From positions 1,302,001 to 1,366,000 of the forward strand of contig NZ_CP113519.1 of NCBI RefSeq assembly GCF_026723825.1: 64,000 bases of DNA, in the 5' to 3' direction. Under the pieces are notes generated by a model. That model did not search any database. It had not been told where the DNA came from and saw only the letters and a program-made list of their open reading frames with translations. This DNA comes from Pseudomonas sp. GOM7. Lineage in GTDB: Bacteria; Pseudomonadota; Gammaproteobacteria; Pseudomonadales; Pseudomonadaceae. Shown here one piece after another: positions 9,774 through 18,599 of this stretch. Each line of letters starts with the position of its first letter. The first letter of the stretch is position 1. The translations under genes and the position numbers were made by a program.

Positions 9774-10805
9774 TTAGAGATAGAGCACATGGCGGGCCAT
9801 GATATTGGGCCGCGACAGTGTGTCGAGCTGTTGGACGCGCTGGGTCATGGAGGCCACGGCTTCCTTGTACTCGGCATCGTCCATATCGCGCCAGTAGCGC
9901 GGGTTCCTGCCGGTACGGCGGTCGTGCTCGGCGGTCACTGGGTCGAGGTGGCGGAACTCTTCCCATACGGGGATATCCGGCAGGGGCTTACTGGTGTCCA
10001 TGTAGTTCTGCCACATGTCCCACAGTGCCAGGCAATCCTTGTCCGAGCGGCGCAGCCCCATCACTGCCTTGAAATCAATACGCACCGGTTGGTAGCGATG
10101 CACCAGATGCAGCGAATACCAGGGCAGTCCCTGACGGTCGGGTATGACGTGCACGAACGCATCGAATTCGTAGAAGGGGCGGACGAAGTCGCCATCGGCA
10201 CCGTACTGGCTGAACTGGCCTGGTTTGCGAGCGAAGATGGTCACCATGCCGGTCTGGCGGTTGAGTTCCCAGAGCGGCCCCTTGGAAGGGGTAAATACCC
10301 AGTGGGAGGGTAGGCGGTGAACGACGATATGGCCTATTAGCCAACAGACAAGAGGAATAGGCAAAAGAACATATAGTGTATCAAGTAAGTCAGAAACTAC
10401 TTGCGCAACCGAATTAGCGGTAAAAATACTAATCGGCAACATAATTATCAGTGAGAAACCTAGAGAAAAGTACGAGAACCCTCTACCCAATCCCCAAAGA
10501 TAGACCCAGAAATGCGCCCAACGGGAGGCGTGGGCTCGCCGGTAGTAGATATGACTGCAGGCGTTATGAAACTTCGCTTCATTTCGGGCACGGGTGCCTG
10601 GCTGCTGGCGCTCCTGCTCTTCTTCCTCACGCAGGCTAGCCGGGTCGTAGTCGTCAAAGAACCCATAAGGCGCCACATCCTGCGCCTCTCCCCAGGGCAA
10701 GGGCATGCAGAGCAGGCCGGCATGCTGGCGAATCTGCGGCGGCTGCTGGGGAATGCGCCGGGAGTCGTAGGCCTGGGGGCCGTAGGGAGGGCTGGTATCG
10801 GTCAT
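9774..10805 (-). CDS. Putative T6SS immunity protein, effector-proximal paralog
   Basis: 343 residues, exactly the length of the next gene downstream and very similar to it in both the N-terminal 95 and the C-terminal 190 residues. The ATG at 10805 overlaps the effector stop (ATGA), so the two are translationally coupled, as for toxin-immunity pairs. The TM hairpin (about residues 108-160: FSLGFSLIIMLPISIF, LLPIPLVCWLIGHIVV) and the connecting loop are where the two copies differ most. The membrane position fits protection against an inner-membrane pore-former. Function is inferred from context. Confidence 0.85.
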   Translation of the reverse strand: MTDTSPPYGPQAYDSRRIPQQPPQIRQHAGLLCMPLPWGEAQDVAPYGFFDDYDPASLREEEEQERQQPGTRARNEAKFHNACSHIYYRRAHASRWAHFWVYLWGLGRGFSYFSLGFSLIIMLPISIFTANSVAQVVSDLLDTLYVLLPIPLVCWLIGHIVVHRLPSHWVFTPSKGPLWELNRQTGMVTIFARKPGQFSQYGADGDFVRPFYEFDAFVHVIPDRQGLPWYSLHLVHRYQPVRIDFKAVMGLRRSDKDCLALWDMWQNYMDTSKPLPDIPVWEEFRHLDPVTAEHDRRTGRNPRYWRDMDDAEYKEAVASMTQRVQQLDTLSRPNIMARHVLYL

Positions 10806-13800
10806 CGGTCGTTTCGCTTGTCGGCCTTGTAGGTTTGCTCATCGGCCCAGAAGGCCTGCCCGGTACTGCCGAAGTCAGGACGGGTATGGGCAGGGCGGTT
10901 GGGATCATAACGCAGCGGGTCGGTGGGCGCTGGTGCCGGGAAGTACCACTTACGTTTACCGTTATCGGCGATCAGTTGGGCGCGTACCGCCCAGCTATAG
11001 CGGTAATACAGGCCGACGCCGCCGTGGCGCTCGCTGGCGGGTGTGACGGGTTGCTCCATATAGAGTTCCAGCCCTTCGGGCGTCAGCACCTGGCGGGCCA
11101 AGCAGGGCGGCTTGCTGCCGGCCTGCTTGGCGCTGGTGTCGAGGTCGTATGCCTGGCCCCTTACTAGCTGGCTGTTCTCATAACTGCCATCCGGGCTGGA
11201 GTGGTTGGTATGCAGGCGCAGGCGGGTGCTTAGCTTGAGTTGGCTCTGCCCGAGCGCGCCGGCCAGGCCGGGCAGGTTGCTGCGCAGGCTGATGCGGATA
11301 TTGGCCCGGCGCATGGCATGGAACCAGGCCTCCTCGCCAGGTGCCGGATAGCCTTGTAGTGCCTGCTGCTGATGAGGGTTGGCGGCAATCTCGATGCGAA
11401 TACCGGCGAACAAACCGACCAGACGGTAGAAGGCCTCGTGCTCATCCAATAGGTGGGCGGGGCGCTCGCTGCTCATAAAGGGCAGGAGGCCGGGTTGATC
11501 CTTGCCAAAGGGACCGAGCTTGAGCCATTCCTCGACGGGGGTATCGTCCAGCCACCAGACCAGGCCCAGGCCGGCTAGGGTCAGGGCCAGGCCGATGGCC
11601 ACGGCCCAGCCGCCCGGCCCCAGGGCGAGCAGAGGAGCGCCAGCAGCAGGGCCGGCCATAAATGCGCCAGCGAAAGCGCTAAGCCCCCCGGCGGCCATCA
11701 GCATATAGCCCCAGCCGGCCTCGTCCCCCAGAGCGAACTCATGCAGCGCGTCGGCCAGGCTGATTCCCGCGAACAGACCCGCAGCCCCAGCGCCCAGCAA
11801 TATGCGCCCGGTCACATGGGTGGCCAGCAGCTTGCCCTGGCTGCCTGGAATCTTGAAAAGTTTGTGATCCAGCTTCTCGATTGCGGCCTGTACGATCCTT
11901 GTGTTTTCTGCTGAACGCTCAATTAGAAGCTCCAGAGCAATAGCTGCATCGAGAGCAGCGCTACCCATCCCAAAGTTTGCTCTTGACCTACTGCGCAGCC
12001 GTTCCGTTTTTTTGATGGCCTGCAACTCAGCCTTCACATTCCACCCTTCGACCATCAGCAGAAAAGCCGGCAATATCGGCGTATTGAGTGTGCGATAGAC
12101 CTTCTGTCGCAGCGCCGAATGATTGACCACAAGAGGGTCGTTGCGCGCCTTGTCAAAGAGTGCCTTCTGCCGCTCCAGCTCGATTTCCGCCTGATATAGC
12201 TCGTTCAGTTGCTGCTCGAGTGCCAGCAGGCGCTGGGCAAGGGCATCGCGATTGGGTAGCACCACCAGCAGCATCTCCTGCTTTTCCAGCGCCATGCCGG
12301 CCGCGCGGGCCTGCCCGGCGCTGGTGGTGGCAACAGGGGTGTCGCCGTCGTGGAGGGTGCCGGTCATACGGGTGGCGCGCTGCTGGATGTCAAAGCCCAG
12401 TACCTCGGGACGGACGACCATCAGGTCGCGCTCATTGACTCGACCAGTACGAGCGAAGTGCAGGTTGCCCAGGGTGTCGGGCAGCATCGCACGGGCTTGC
12501 TGAATACTCCGAGCCCGGTAGGCATCGATACGTCCCAATTGTGCTTTGGAGCGCATTTCCCCTTGATCTCGAGCTGTCTCCTCGCGTTGCCTGGTCGTCT
12601 GTTCCTGCTGGTTTTTCACGCGGGCTTCTGTGAGCTGCGCTTCGGCCACGGCGTCCTCTGCCTTCTGAAGTACACCCAGTAAGGTGCCCAATACGCTCAT
12701 GACGGCGTTGACCGTACTTTTCAGGCCCACCAAGGTATTGAAGGCTCCCTGCTCCGCCGCCGTGACGAGGGCGCGTGCCTCCAGCAGTTGCAGGGTGCCG
12801 GAGCCGACCAGAGCTTTTTTTTCCAGGGCCGCAAGCGCCAGAGGGCGGAAACGGCCATCGCCTTGGTTTTCCTCGGGCCCCTCCGGTTTACGGTAGGGTG
12901 CCATCACCGCCTGCTCGCTGGTCGGTGGCCAGAGCATGGCGTGCAGTGGTTGGCTGGGGGATTCGGCAATGGTCAGCATCAGTTGCTGCAAATCGCCGGA
13001 GCCGCGTCGGAAGCTGAGCCGTTGCGGATCGCTGGCGGGCTTGAGCATGGCCGCCAAGCACTGCCCGGTCAGGGCGAAGGCGCCAAGGTAGTCGAAGCCG
13101 TCCAGGCAGAACAGATCGCCAAGGGCTTGCTGATAGCGGGCACTCTCGAAGCACTTGCCAAGACTGCGCTGGGCCTTGCCATAACAGAGGCTAGCGTGGC
13201 GTGTCAGGGGTTCCGCCAGGGCATGGCGAATGCGCTGGTGGCCTTCCTGCTCCAGTACCTTGGAAAAGCGGCTCAGTGGGTTGGGGCGCCCCTCCATGCG
13301 CAGGGGCAGGATGAAGTTGCTGACGAGCAAGGCGCTGCCGTGGTGGCGTTGCATGCTGGCTCTTTCTGCAGCCAGGGTGATGACCTGCTGGGCGGCGTCG
13401 ACCCGGTCGCGCAACTGGCGAAGCCGGTAGAGCGGATCTTCGACCAGTATGCCGGCGACCTGTCGCTGACGAGTCTCGGCCAGCGCATCATTGGCGGCCG
13501 GCTGGGCCTTCCAAGCTTGCTCGCTGTCGCTTTGACTTGCATCCACGGTCGTGCCACGCAGTTCCGCCAGCTTGCGGCTGAGGCCGAGGCTGAGTGGGTC
13601 GAGTTCGGGCGTTCCGCGCGGGTTGCCGTGCTCCCCGCGTTCGTAAGCATCGAGCAGCGCCTGGGCCTTGCGTTGGCAAGTGCTTGGATAATCACCCGCC
13701 AAGTTGTGCAAGTAGTGGCCGGGGTGCTCGAACTGTAACTCGTACAGAGGTTCCCTGGGGCGCTGTGCTGCGGCCAGAGCGAGGGGGAACGGGCGGCCTT

Positions 13801-14671
13801 CCAAGTTGCGGCGGCGCGCCTCGGCGCTGACAGCAGGTGCCATGGCGGCCTGGTTGTTGAGCACCATTGCACCCAATAGAGCTTGCAGTAAGGCACGACC
13901 ATCCGGCCCTGCGGCCATTTCGCCAAAGCGCCGGGGTAGAGCCTGCATGTCGAAGGCCTGACAGCGTTGAGCTCTCAGCTCGGCATCCTGCTCCAGGCGA
14001 GCGAGACGTGGCGCGGGCAACTGGATTTCTGCATAGGCCAGTTCCACATCACGTACGGAGCGGTTGTTCCAGCTCGCGGGTAGCCAGATGTCCTGCAGTG
14101 CTTTACCACTGGCTTCGCGATGGCCCGCACGGAACCCATCGGCTTGTCGATAGGCCTTGATATCGATGTCATAGAAGGTGGTTTTGCCATCGGCCTGGCG
14201 AATTTCCAGTTCCCGCCAGAGCTTGCCGTGGTAGAAGACATAAACGTAACCGGGGCGTGCTAGCACGGGCACCCCTGGTGCCTTGTCATCGAGTACGCCA
14301 CGCATTGAGGTCAGTGGGACGACTGGGACTATCTGATTCCACTGAGCCTCACCAGGCGCTTGGCGTGTTGTGGGGCGTATGCCTTCAAGCAGGGGAACGC
14401 GGATAGGCTTGCCGCGCTCGCTTTCGATTTCCAGCCAAAGATTGCGCTTGGGCTGCCCTTCCCAGTCCCACACATGCAATACGCTACTGAAGCTGTCGCT
14501 GGTCTGGATTTCCGGTTTGTCCTGCTGGGTCAGGCTGGTCAGCGGCGCATTGTTCTCATCGCAGATCACCAGTTTCTGCGTGGTCGGGTGATCCTTGCCC
14601 ACTACCTGGACGATGAGCTTGCCGGCCTCGCAGGCGGCGCCTTTGCTCAGTGCGCATACGTTGTTGCTCAT
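10802..14671 (-). CDS. T6SS effector with MIX motif, VasX-like, predicted membrane-active toxin
   Basis: 1289 residues. The N-terminal region (about 1-230) contains ARPGYVYVF at 138-146, which fits the MIX consensus hRxGhhYhh, followed by KLWREL. This marks it as a T6SS effector recruited through VgrG and an adaptor. The middle is helical, with a coiled-coil-like Glu/Gln/Arg stretch before residue 700. At about 955-1041 a cluster of Gly/Ala-rich hydrophobic helices (GAGAAGLFAGISLADAL, MLMAAGGLSAFAGAFMAG, AIGLALTLAGLGLVWW) resembles a pore-forming segment. A soluble C-terminal domain of about 248 residues follows. It overlaps the adaptor gene and the immunity gene by four bases each. Effector class is confident; mode of killing is inferred. 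Confidence 0.9.
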   Translation of the reverse strand: MSNNVCALSKGAACEAGKLIVQVVGKDHPTTQKLVICDENNAPLTSLTQQDKPEIQTSDSFSSVLHVWDWEGQPKRNLWLEIESERGKPIRVPLLEGIRPTTRQAPGEAQWNQIVPVVPLTSMRGVLDDKAPGVPVLARPGYVYVFYHGKLWRELEIRQADGKTTFYDIDIKAYRQADGFRAGHREASGKALQDIWLPASWNNRSVRDVELAYAEIQLPAPRLARLEQDAELRAQRCQAFDMQALPRRFGEMAAGPDGRALLQALLGAMVLNNQAAMAPAVSAEARRRNLEGRPFPLALAAAQRPREPLYELQFEHPGHYLHNLAGDYPSTCQRKAQALLDAYERGEHGNPRGTPELDPLSLGLSRKLAELRGTTVDASQSDSEQAWKAQPAANDALAETRQRQVAGILVEDPLYRLRQLRDRVDAAQQVITLAAERASMQRHHGSALLVSNFILPLRMEGRPNPLSRFSKVLEQEGHQRIRHALAEPLTRHASLCYGKAQRSLGKCFESARYQQALGDLFCLDGFDYLGAFALTGQCLAAMLKPASDPQRLSFRRGSGDLQQLMLTIAESPSQPLHAMLWPPTSEQAVMAPYRKPEGPEENQGDGRFRPLALAALEKKALVGSGTLQLLEARALVTAAEQGAFNTLVGLKSTVNAVMSVLGTLLGVLQKAEDAVAEAQLTEARVKNQQEQTTRQREETARDQGEMRSKAQLGRIDAYRARSIQQARAMLPDTLGNLHFARTGRVNERDLMVVRPEVLGFDIQQRATRMTGTLHDGDTPVATTSAGQARAAGMALEKQEMLLVVLPNRDALAQRLLALEQQLNELYQAEIELERQKALFDKARNDPLVVNHSALRQKVYRTLNTPILPAFLLMVEGWNVKAELQAIKKTERLRSRSRANFGMGSAALDAAIALELLIERSAENTRIVQAAIEKLDHKLFKIPGSQGKLLATHVTGRILLGAGAAGLFAGISLADALHEFALGDEAGWGYMLMAAGGLSAFAGAFMAGPAAGAPLLALGPGGWAVAIGLALTLAGLGLVWWLDDTPVEEWLKLGPFGKDQPGLLPFMSSERPAHLLDEHEAFYRLVGLFAGIRIEIAANPHQQQALQGYPAPGEEAWFHAMRRANIRISLRSNLPGLAGALGQSQLKLSTRLRLHTNHSSPDGSYENSQLVRGQAYDLDTSAKQAGSKPPCLARQVLTPEGLELYMEQPVTPASERHGGVGLYYRYSWAVRAQLIADNGKRKWYFPAPAPTDPLRYDPNRPAHTRPDFGSTGQAFWADEQTYKADKRNDR

Positions 14672-15465
14672 ACGCTGCTTTCCTTGTCTGTCGTTTGGGT
14701 CAGGTGCCTGGCGAGTGCGTCGAGGCGTTCCTGATCGGTGCCGTGCGGTAGCGCAACTGGCGGTGTCGCGTGTGGGTTGGCGTGGCGCAGGTCGAGGTAG
14801 GCGCTCAGCGATTCAGCCGTCACGAAGCCGGTCTGCATACCGGCGCTCAGGTAGTCCCAGGCCGTTTGGAAGCCAATACCGCGTTGCTGTTCCCACCACT
14901 GGTAAAGAAAGTGCTCGCCCTGCTGGCGTTGCAGGGCTTGCTCCTGCATGGCGCTCAAGTGCAGCTCCTGTGCGCTGGCCGTTGGCTGCCAGCGGTTTGC
15001 CTGCTGGTTTTCGACATGCCGCCAGGCTGCCTGGCCATTCGCAAGCTCATGCCAGGTGCCGCCATACCAACTCAGGCGCTGTATGGGGCCGAGCCAGGTG
15101 GCAAGGCTTTCGGCGTCGCAGGCTGGGAAGAGGTAACTGGCCGTGCGAGGCCTCGAATAGCGCAGCACGCCTCGGCGCTCCTGATCGAAGCGGATGAACA
15201 GGATGTGGCGCAGGTGAGCCAGCAGCTCTTGCGTCGTTGCTGGGGTTTCCAGCAACAGGCCGGGCCAGGCGAGTGGTTCGCCCTGCACGGCAGCCAGCAA
15301 TGAGGGATTGGCCTGCGCATGGATCAGCAGGGGGCTTTCTTCCTCACAGGCCGCTAGCTCGGTGTCGTCGAACAGGCGTACCGGATCAGGATCCTCCCCG
15401 AGCCGATAAAGTTCGGGGAGCAAATGCTCCGTACGCTCCAGCAGTAACCAGTGCTTGGTGCTCAT
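14668..15465 (-). CDS. DUF4123-type T6SS effector adaptor (Tap/Tec-like)
   Basis: 265 residues from ATG 15465, which overlaps the vgrG stop in an ATGA; an in-frame ATG 54 bases upstream is less likely. It starts MSTKHWLLLERTEHLLPELY, followed by LLIHAQANPSLLAAV and LRHILFIRFDQERRGVLRYSRP, the layout of DUF4123 chaperones that load an effector on the VgrG tip. The C-terminal half is more helical and probably binds the effector. Its place between vgrG and the effector, with overlaps on both sides, is the classic order. Confidence 0.88.
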   Translation of the reverse strand: MSTKHWLLLERTEHLLPELYRLGEDPDPVRLFDDTELAACEEESPLLIHAQANPSLLAAVQGEPLAWPGLLLETPATTQELLAHLRHILFIRFDQERRGVLRYSRPRTASYLFPACDAESLATWLGPIQRLSWYGGTWHELANGQAAWRHVENQQANRWQPTASAQELHLSAMQEQALQRQQGEHFLYQWWEQQRGIGFQTAWDYLSAGMQTGFVTAESLSAYLDLRHANPHATPPVALPHGTDQERLDALARHLTQTTDKESSV

Positions 15466-17543
15466 GCGCTGGCTCCTGCGTTCATGGCCTTGCGGCAAGG
15501 GCAGTCGGAGAGTGGGCATTGCAGCGGCGTGCCGCCCTTGGGCTTCTGGCAGAGCTCGACGATGGGCAGCTCTTCACGCAGACGCTGCTTGAGCAACGCC
15601 CCCGGTACATCCGCATCCGCCGGCCTCACCGCTCCCGGCAGGATGGGCGCCGCCCCCGAGCCGTTGCCCGGCGCACCACCGGAGTTGACCTTGATCACCG
15701 GCCCCACCAGGGTCACGCCGCCGCCGTCGAGCTTGATGAAGCTGCCGCCGCCCTTGAGGGTCAGTTCGCTGCCGGCTTCGAGTACCACTTTCAGGCCGCT
15801 GGAGAGGTGGATTTCCTGGCCGGCTTCGATGAACTGGCCGTTGCCGAGCTTGATGTGCTGGCTGTCGCCGACGCTGAGGTGGTCGTTGGCCTTGATCTCG
15901 GTCTTGCGGTCGGCGTGGGTGGTGCGGTGTTCTTCGGCCTTGAAATGGCTATAGGTATTGGCTTCGACGGTGTCGTGGCGCTCGTTACCGACGCGGATCT
16001 TCTGGTCATGCTCGATGTTTTCGTCCCAGTCGCGCTGGGCGTGGACGTAGATCTGTTCGGCGCCCTTGCGGTCTTCGATGCGCAGTTCGTTGTAGCCACC
16101 GCCCCCAGGGCTGCTGAGGGTCTTGAACACGCTGCGGGTCTTGTTCGCCGGCAGGTCGTAGGGCACCACGTGTTCGGCGTGGTACAGGCAGCCGGTGACC
16201 AGCGGCTGGTCGGGGTCGCCTTCGAGGAAGGTGACCAGCACTTCCATACCGATGCGCGGGATGGTGATGGCGCCATAGCGGTCACCGGCCCAGCTAGAGC
16301 TGACGCGCAGCCAGCAACTGGTCTTGTCGTCGGCCTGGCCTTCACGATCCCAGAAGAATTGCACTTTCACGCGGCCATATTGGTCGCAGTGGATCTCTTC
16401 GCCGGCCGGGCCGGTGACCACGGCGCTCTGGCTGCCAAGCAGGCGCGGCTTGGGGTGGGCCAGCAGCGGGCGGAAGGGCACGTCCCACGGCGTGGCGGTA
16501 AAGCGGTTGCGGTAGCCCTGGGTGAAACCGTCGGCAGGCTGGGTGTCGCTGGTGACCGATTCTTCCAGCACCTGCGGCTGCTTGCCTTCGTGTTGCACTT
16601 CGGTAAGCAGCCAGAGCTGGTTCCACTCGCTGCGCGGGTGCTCGGTCAGTTCGAGAAAGTGGCCGCTGACCAGGGTCGGCGAGTCGCCGTCGCCCTCGGC
16701 CAGCTCGAAGTCGTGGCGGTGGCGCTCCAGGGCACGTTTGGCCAGGTGCTTGCCGCGCTCGCGGTCGGTGTAGCGGCCGGGGTAGTCGTAGTCTTCCAGC
16801 TTGGGCTGGACGTCACCGTCGGCCTTGGCCTCCAGTTGCAGGCGCGGCTTCTCGAAGTCGTAGTCGCGGCGGGTGACCTGGCTGGTGCGGGTTTCCACCC
16901 GGGCGCCGAAGTGCTTGATCACCGGGTCATCCGCCACCAGGCCGGTGTCCTGCTGGTAGGCCAGCGGTGCCAGGCGCGGAAACGGGGTCTGGTCATCGCC
17001 GAAGGTCAGTACATGCCCCTCGACGCTATGGCGGAAGTGGTAGTGGATACCTTCCTCTTCGCACAGACGCTGGACGAAGTGCAGATCCGTCTCGTCGTAC
17101 TGCACGCAGTACTCGCGCTCGGGGTAGAGCGAACCGAGCTGGAATTGATAAGCGTCGGCCTGGATGCCGTGTTCCTCGAGCACCTGGCTGATGATCTTGT
17201 CCACCGTCAGGTGCTGGAAGATGCGTTGGTTGGTGCGGTGGGCCAGGTAGGCCAGTTGCGGCACCAGGGTCAGGTGGTAGCGCGTCATGCGCTGGCCGGA
17301 CTCACCCTGGGCGATGCGGTGGATAAGGCCGTGGATGCCGGCGCCGTGTTGGTCGAAGGCGAGAAAGGCGCGCTGGTGCAGCAGGCTTTCCAGATCGAGG
17401 TCGGGGCGTTCGCTGATCAGCGCCACGCTGAAGGCGTAAGGCTGACTGATGGCTTCGCGCCCGCTGAATTCGAGCACCTGCAGGTCGTGTTCGACGCCTT
17501 CGATGCTCAGGCTGAAATGGGTCTGATTGGCCGGGGCGAACAT
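15462..17543 (-). CDS. vgrG: T6SS spike protein VgrG
   Basis: 693 residues. ATG 17543 (MFAPANQTHFSLSIEG) is chosen because GAGGAACACAGA precedes it; the longer frame to 17606 runs into a palindromic repeat. The gp27-like part spans about residues 1-370, the OB-fold gp5 part carries the usual VRVSSSWAGDRYGAITIPRIG, and the gp5 C-terminal needle repeats follow (VEANTYSHFKAEEH, HLSVGDSQHIKLG). Beyond the needle is an extension of about 60 residues ending in a Cys-rich stretch (CQKPKGG, CPLSDCPCRK), with no obvious enzyme domain. It is translationally coupled to the adaptor gene. Confidence 0.96.
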   Translation of the reverse strand: MFAPANQTHFSLSIEGVEHDLQVLEFSGREAISQPYAFSVALISERPDLDLESLLHQRAFLAFDQHGAGIHGLIHRIAQGESGQRMTRYHLTLVPQLAYLAHRTNQRIFQHLTVDKIISQVLEEHGIQADAYQFQLGSLYPEREYCVQYDETDLHFVQRLCEEEGIHYHFRHSVEGHVLTFGDDQTPFPRLAPLAYQQDTGLVADDPVIKHFGARVETRTSQVTRRDYDFEKPRLQLEAKADGDVQPKLEDYDYPGRYTDRERGKHLAKRALERHRHDFELAEGDGDSPTLVSGHFLELTEHPRSEWNQLWLLTEVQHEGKQPQVLEESVTSDTQPADGFTQGYRNRFTATPWDVPFRPLLAHPKPRLLGSQSAVVTGPAGEEIHCDQYGRVKVQFFWDREGQADDKTSCWLRVSSSWAGDRYGAITIPRIGMEVLVTFLEGDPDQPLVTGCLYHAEHVVPYDLPANKTRSVFKTLSSPGGGGYNELRIEDRKGAEQIYVHAQRDWDENIEHDQKIRVGNERHDTVEANTYSHFKAEEHRTTHADRKTEIKANDHLSVGDSQHIKLGNGQFIEAGQEIHLSSGLKVVLEAGSELTLKGGGSFIKLDGGGVTLVGPVIKVNSGGAPGNGSGAAPILPGAVRPADADVPGALLKQRLREELPIVELCQKPKGGTPLQCPLSDCPCRKAMNAGASA

Positions 17544-17572
17544 TCTGTGTTCCTCTCGTTTCGATCCATGAA

Positions 17573-17712
17573 GGGCACCTCTAAAAACTACCTGCGTTGC
17601 CATCACTGCGTTAAAAACAAGCTCAAAATGCTCATTTACAACTCGTAAACTCCGCTTTTTCGCTTGTTTTTGCCTTGTGCTGACTGTCTCGCCTACGTTT
17701 TTAGAGGCGCCC
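17573..17712. repeat. MITE-like palindromic element between hcp and vgrG
   Basis: The ends GGGCACCTCTAAAAAC (17573-17588) and GTTTTTAGAGGCGCCC (17697-17712) are inverted repeats matching at 15 of 16 positions. Inside, AAAAACAAGC (17613-17622) pairs with GCTTGTTTTT (17662-17671), and TTTACAACTCGTAAA (17635-17649) forms the centre. The whole 140-base block is an imperfect palindrome with no coding capacity, as expected for a miniature inverted-repeat element or a large RNA hairpin. I see no clear target-site duplication. Confidence 0.75.
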
Positions 17713-17873
17713 TGGCGGCGCGGGCCATTCTAGGCAGGCAGCGCGACAAAGGCTGTGTTCGGGTTGGCGGTTGCGAATGATCAGGTGAAGGAAGCTAAAC
17801 GGCTCGACGCATCGTGGCTAAAGCCCCTCCCACATAGATCAACCCCCATTCACACAAATCGTCGTAAACGCAA

Positions 17874-17895
17874 CGGCCAGGACGATGCCTGGCCG
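17874..17895 (-). terminator. Hairpin downstream of hcp
   Basis: CGGCCAGG and CCTGGCCG form a perfect 8-bp stem around ACGATG, about 30 bases past the hcp stop. On the minus strand GTTGCGTTTACG follows, so the T-tract is poor. It may act as an attenuator or 3-prime stabiliser that makes hcp mRNA more abundant than vgrG. Confidence 0.5.
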
Positions 17896-17924
17896 CTGCG
17901 GTATTACACGAACTCGGCCAGGAC

Positions 17925-18443
17925 TTAGGCAGAGATCGGCGTACGCCAGTCGTCGGAGCCGGAAGTGCCGGAGACTTCGTGAGTCCAGACGATCTTGCGG
18001 TAGGTGAAGTAGACGTCTTCCAGGTGAGTGAAGTGGGCCATGTTCGGGTCCTGGCAGTTCGGCATCCGCGACTGCACGTCGACGATCACGGCGTCTTCCA
18101 GCTCGATGGTGAAGTAGTGCTCCTGGGTACCGGTGGAGGAGGTGCGGTACCACTCCAGGCGGCACTTGTTCAGACGCTCACCGGAGGTCAGGGCGTTGAA
18201 GATCAGCGGCGAGGACTTGTCGAAGACCTTGGTGATCATCAGCGGCTTGTGCACGCGCTGGCCGGTGGGTTGGCCGGACTGCGGATCGCGGGGGATGATG
18301 ACCTGGTGGTTGTAGGCTTGCACCAGAATCTGGTCTTCATGACCTTCCTGGAAGATGTTGCCGACCGAGTCTTCGGTGAAGGTGCCAGCGGTGATCAGAC
18401 CTTGTTTGGTGCCTTCGAGGGACAGATACGCGGGTGTTGGCAT
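17925..18443 (-). CDS. hcp: T6SS tube protein Hcp
   Basis: 172 residues, the usual Hcp length. It starts MPTPAYLSLEGTKQGLITAG, with KPLMITKVFDKSSPLIFNAL and EWYRTSSTGTQEHYFTIELE in the beta-barrel. It forms hexameric rings stacked into the inner tube and can carry small effectors. It leads an orphan cargo operon; no sheath, baseplate or membrane-complex gene is in the window, so a T6SS core elsewhere must be used. A good sigma-54 promoter lies 57 bases upstream. Confidence 0.97.
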   Translation of the reverse strand: MPTPAYLSLEGTKQGLITAGTFTEDSVGNIFQEGHEDQILVQAYNHQVIIPRDPQSGQPTGQRVHKPLMITKVFDKSSPLIFNALTSGERLNKCRLEWYRTSSTGTQEHYFTIELEDAVIVDVQSRMPNCQDPNMAHFTHLEDVYFTYRKIVWTHEVSGTSGSDDWRTPISA

Positions 18444-18499
18444 GAGTGCTCTCCTTGCCTTGGGTCATGGATCGAAAGTGATCCGGGAGCCTGGTCTAA

Positions 18500-18515
18500 A
18501 GCGATCTGCGTGCCA
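18500..18515 (-). promoter_or_regulatory. Sigma-54 promoter of hcp
   Basis: On the minus strand, TGGCACGCAGATCGCT matches the -24/-12 consensus TGGCACG-N4-TTGCW at all but one position, with GG and GC in the right register. Transcription would start near 18490, leaving a leader of about 47 bases before the hcp ATG. RpoN control of hcp genes is known in Pseudomonas and Vibrio. Confidence 0.7.
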
Positions 18516-18599
18516 ACTTTTACAGCTCAATATAAATCAGGCACTTGGCGTGACCAATGAATGATATATGGTCATATTGCGTGCCAGGTCACGGAAAAG

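Noticed and set aside
15237..17648. 803-residue open frame antisense to vgrG
   Set aside because: Its Val/Ala/Gly-rich low-complexity translation mirrors vgrG. The opposite strand has all VgrG motifs.
18570..18590. Second TGGCACGCA word upstream of hcp as another sigma-54 promoter
   Set aside because: It has a good -24 half, but no GC dinucleotide at the correct -12 spacing.
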